Origin: Strigamia acuminata
Taxonomy: Eukaryota > Arthropoda > Chilopoda > Geophilomorpha > Linotaeniidae
Reading direction: 5' to 3'
Length of the DNA stretch: 64,000 bases
Assembly: GCA_949358305.1 (NCBI GenBank)
Contig: OX442320.1
Location: 11,300,259 to 11,364,258 of the forward strand
The translations under genes were made by a program, and so were the position numbers. Positions within the stretch are counted from its first letter, which is position 1; each line of letters starts with the position of its first letter. The notes beneath the pieces are model-generated. The model saw nothing but the letters and a program-made list of their open reading frames with translations. It made no database searches and was not told where the DNA came from. This document shows, piece after piece, positions 60,001-64,000 of the stretch.

Positions 60001-61764
60001 ATGCCAGTCAGTCATATATATATTTTTAATGAGTTGAAATTCGCCCCGCCAGTGCCAGGAAGGGAAAAAGGGAAAAAGGGGGGCCATGAATCCATATTAA
60101 ACTGCAAATTCCAGTGTATCAAATGTGATAAGAGTGAAAAGAGAGGCAGGGAAGCTCATGCTGCAATCAGCTGAATAAAAGATGAAGTTATTGTAATCAG
60201 AGAAGCTCATGAAAATTGAAATTGATTCATTCATTCAGCCTGGAACTTGATACAAGATAAGACTCGAGTAACTACTCAAAGTATTACAACAATCTTGTCA
60301 TTTATGAAGTATAAACCCACAATTTTATTCCCTCCCTCCAACCCCTTATTCCATATAAAATTACACTGATAATGGCCTATCATATTTTACTGCTCAAAAC
60401 CACACTTATCTCATCTTTTAACATGAATAAAAATCAATAAGAAAAAAAAAAATAAACGAGATTTTGCGAGACTTCAGCCATTTTTTTTTATAAAAAAAAA
60501 AAATTTTTTTCTTTCAATTTTTAGCAACAGGTGAGAAAATTAATTTCAAACTTTGGGGGTGTTGTGTCGTTGGTGGCAGACAGGAGGCCTTAATTGGACG
60601 TGTTAGAAGACAGAGTGCAGGGGGTCAGCGGATACAGATGACCAGCTCCAAATACCCGGTTCTATTTCACACATGCCGGCCGCTTCACCGTGTCGAGTCA
60701 CGCTCAGACGCCGCGTCAAATCCAGGGGTCGCGGCAGCTCTTTTCCCAAATTACGTCAACGGCAACGCGGGTGGCAAATTGTAACCGAACAATAAGGGGT
60801 TTCATTAAATGAGCGATTATTGTGATTAGTTGATTGTTATTTAACCTAAATAAGTATCAATTGTTAAAAAAAATAATAATAATTGCAAAAACAAACTTTG
60901 TGCCGATTTCCGGGCGGAGTTCGATATTTATTGATCTTATTCGCCGGATAAACAAATCCGCACTTGAGAAAAAACTTTTCGCCTGACACGTGATTTCAAA
61001 TTCAATCAGAAAACAACAAGGTTGCTGCCATCGATCAACAGGGCGCGCGATAAGGTGCGTTAGGCGTGCCAGATGACAGCTCCCTCTTTTCATAGTAAAA
61101 TAATGCAGATCTCGAAACCCCCGTACCCCTCGCTGCTCCTTTTCTTCCATCCGTTTTTGATTTATTGAAAAAAAGGATATCTTTATTTTTTTTTTCTCTT
61201 TTTTTCTCCTTATACGTGAAAAAACAATAGTCGTATATCTAAGAGTTGAGTTTTCTTCTCGTTCTCCCGTGCGCCGTTGTAAATATTCACAGAATGGATC
61301 GGGAAGACCAATAGTCGGAGCGTTATTCATTATCCAACTGCAGAGAGACGTTAGTTGGATAAGGAAACAAATAAATCGTCGAGTCGATGGAATTTCTCAC
61401 TTTTACTTCGACTTTTCGTCTATTTTTGGCATCTTGCGTGTAAACAATCGGCTCTTGTTTATTCCACATAATGTAAATAAAGGGCCCTATGCGGCTTCGG
61501 GGCCCACCAAACTCCAAAAAAAATTAATTTCCCAAAAAAAAATATCAAAAAATTTTTTTTTCTTATTTGGGGCCCCGAAAACGCCCCTCCCCCGTAATTC
61601 TTTCTCATGCAAGATGAGCGACACTTGAATGAAAACAGGGACGACAAAGCAGACTAAAGGAACATCTCAAGTGTTTGGTTTCCAATCCTAAACCCTCCAA
61701 GAAGATTTCAAGTTCCACCAACTTGTGGTCCACGTGGAATTCCCCAAAACCTAAAAAATTCCCC

Positions 61765-61806
<42 letters not shown>

Positions 61807-64000
61807 AAATAACAAATTACACAACTCGTCTGCGCTCTGAGTCTCACTCTCACTCTCACTCTCGCCATCAGCAGCTAATAAAGCGTTTTTAAACGATCTC
61901 ATTTCCTAAAACGTTTATGCAAATCATCTCAATTTGGCGCAACCGCCTCCACGAAGGTGGACACATTATTGATTTTCCCCGGGGCGAAACTAATTAATTA
62001 GAGCCTTTAATTAATTAACAATATTTAGAAAAAGAAAGAAAAAAAGCTCGGCTGAATGCAACGAGTGCGAGATGGGTTGATAACATTCGCTGGAGGCGAC
62101 CCACTGCGAACTGCACGTTACACCGCCTGCGCCGATCAATTCATATCCGGATGCGGCTCAGCCGATACGACCGCGCGTGGGACAATCCGCATCAGCCATC
62201 TTTTATCACATTTCCCACCTAATTGGGTGCGTCATTCGCACAATATTATTCCAAAAATGTTTACCCTGTGCAGGACGCGTGCTCGCCCGCCATTGTGTGG
62301 CGCGGAGCCTCGGCCAGCCTCGTTTCCGAGACCCCTCCACTTAAGACGGCGCTTTTGTCCGCCATTATTGAATGCAAAGAAAACTCTCAATGTTTGTTCA
62401 GCTGCCCCTATACACCTTCGGAGGAAGGAGGAAAGAAAAAAAAACACTCATTGCCAACACCGAGAGTGAAAACTCGAGGTTTTCATCAATTTTATGCCAC
62501 ACATTTTTCTGCAATTTTCTACATTTGGGGCCTTTAAGTCTTTGTTGGTCCCTGAACTGCGCTGTCAAGTGGACACCACGTCCAGGACCGGTATTTGGGG
62601 GTATTTCCCAATTGGAATGCGGTTGCAGGACTTGCAGTGCGCTTTAAAGGTCAACATTCGAGTTATCCGAAAGATTCTTCGACATATCCTCTACACCCGT
62701 TGGTTATTGGTTTAAATAAGTGAATCCAGTTATTTACCAACTAGCCATTACGCGCAGACTAAACAGCATAAATAATGCCGATCTTTGTGACCGGATTGCC
62801 GTATCTCGGGGTCATAAGCTGCAACAAATATGGGGGCCCTTACGAAACAAAGATGTATTATAGATATTGAATAATAAATGTTTCCCATGTATATAGTGAG
62901 AATCCTCGCTGCTCACCCCAGCAGGACCAACCTTAGAAGCTAAACTGCTATCCAAAGAGGACAAAAAACGACAAAAGGAAATTCAAGGATTGTACAAGTA
63001 CCCACATTTAAGCCTTACATGCACCCTTGTGTAAGCAGTCAACCATGCAGACCCAAATTTGGTCCCTCAATAAAATGTTACAATATGAGCCAACTTGCAG
63101 TGTCTCCAACAGACAAGGATCCAGTTTTTCTCCTTCACCCTCTATTTTTTCAGCACAAGGAGGGGGAAGTATGAGCTTCTAGTTAGCCATATCTTACCAC
63201 CCCCTTACCCCATTCATCCACAACAGGGGTCAGACAGAAAAAGTGAAAAGGGGGGACTCTCTTGTGTGAGAGCTGCTGAATCCAATGTGGCTGTCAAACA
63301 GCATTACCAGTCAACAGCTGGTCAAGCCAAAGGAAGAGCCCAACTGACACTAAAGGCCCCAACCTGAACACCACATTGGCAGCTGTGCAGGCCATCTCTT
63401 ATTACCCCCCAAACCCAATGCTCAAAATTCACACCAAATTATGTAGACATAAGAACAACATTTACACTCTTCAACAAACATGATTTGCATTCAAATGGGC
63501 CCAGCGTGAAGCATAAAACCAATTTGAAACAATATTAAATCAGCAGACAAAGGAATGGAGTTGACACTAAAAAATGATAATTGAAATTGGTAATAAACTG
63601 CCCGTTTGAAGCGTTTGAATTTGCTGAAGAGTCCCAACAACAAAGTGTGCATTAGTCATGGCTGTTAGCAACTCTCTCTCTCTCTCTTCCTCCCTTCTCC
63701 TTTTCTCAATTTATTGCTCGTTATTAGTTCCAGCCTATTGCACCTACAACCTGTTAGCATCTCTCCTTGCACTTTTTCCCATCTGTTGTCCAACTACAGA
63801 AGCGAGTTGGACACAACAACAAGTTGCAAACAGCACTCAATGATCAGTGTAATGAAAGAGTAAATGGTGCATTGCAGGGAAAACAATTTTCTAAAAAGTC
63901 AACATCCGGCAGTGTCAAGTTTGTTCAACAAAAAGCAAATGCTCATTTACAATGTCTAATTCTTAAACACCCACTTCCTGGCCGAGTTATAAATTTTTAT
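57061..64000. other. Non-coding region upstream of plexin A
   Basis: No supported gene on either strand. It holds a caacattttgcattgttacg array (58090-58380), homopolymer-rich stretches (58.9, 60.5 and 61.77 kb), a gggccc-bearing motif at 61481-61576 and moderately GC-rich patches (57.2, 60.7, 62.1-62.4 kb) of unknown role. Confidence 0.45.
58090..58380. repeat. ~38 bp tandem repeat
   Basis: About seven degenerate copies of aatcaacattttgcattgtt followed by acgacaacaaaattgt(c/a)g. Confidence 0.88.

Noticed and set aside
1-64000. CRISPR arrays, bacterial operons, phage modules, tRNA genes
   Set aside because: Tandem arrays here lack spacer structure, genes are spliced, and I found no sequence fitting a tRNA cloverleaf with confidence.

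Overview
This is eukaryotic, AT-rich genomic DNA, most likely from an arthropod. The evidence is spliced genes with many 50-70 nt introns, a class A plexin whose intracellular half reads like insect/crustacean PlexA, and abundant short inverted-repeat transposons. I see no operons, CRISPR array or prokaryote-type system. All recognised genes lie on the minus strand.

Layout from high to low coordinates. (1) 47.4-64 kb is mostly AT-rich non-coding sequence. It holds a probable non-coding first exon near 56.9-57.06 kb, a 5S rRNA-derived SINE and a composite satellite. (2) 47403 down to 10992 is a complete plexin A gene. Its 29 coding exons sum to exactly 1895 codons including the stop, and encode signal peptide, Sema, three PSI, IPT repeats, one membrane helix and a split RasGAP with a Rho-binding insert. 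Its five long introns carry a copia relic, several TIR elements and a second 5S-derived SINE that is itself split by a Tc1-like MITE. (3) 10.5-7.6 kb holds unassigned exon-like pieces, two hairpin transposons and tandem repeats. (4) 7547-2977 is a disrupted GMPPA (GDP-mannose pyrophosphorylase alpha) locus. A 1.93 kb fold-back element sits in one exon at a TA dinucleotide, and there is an in-frame TAA plus two apparent single-base frameshifts. (5) 2199 down to 50 is the 5' half of APPL (BAR domain and start of the PH domain), which runs off the window edge.

The genes do not form a pathway: plexin A is a semaphorin receptor, GMPPA belongs to nucleotide-sugar metabolism and APPL is an endosomal adaptor. 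The most striking material is transposon biology: a precise exon insertion, a nested insertion with its empty site preserved in another copy 17 kb away, and introns that each carry their own AT-rich minisatellite. A second notable point is a 21 bp tandem duplication that copies a splice donor in plexin A and would add or drop seven codons in frame.

All exon boundaries were read by eye from frame, GT/AG signals and remembered family features. No alignment or search was run.
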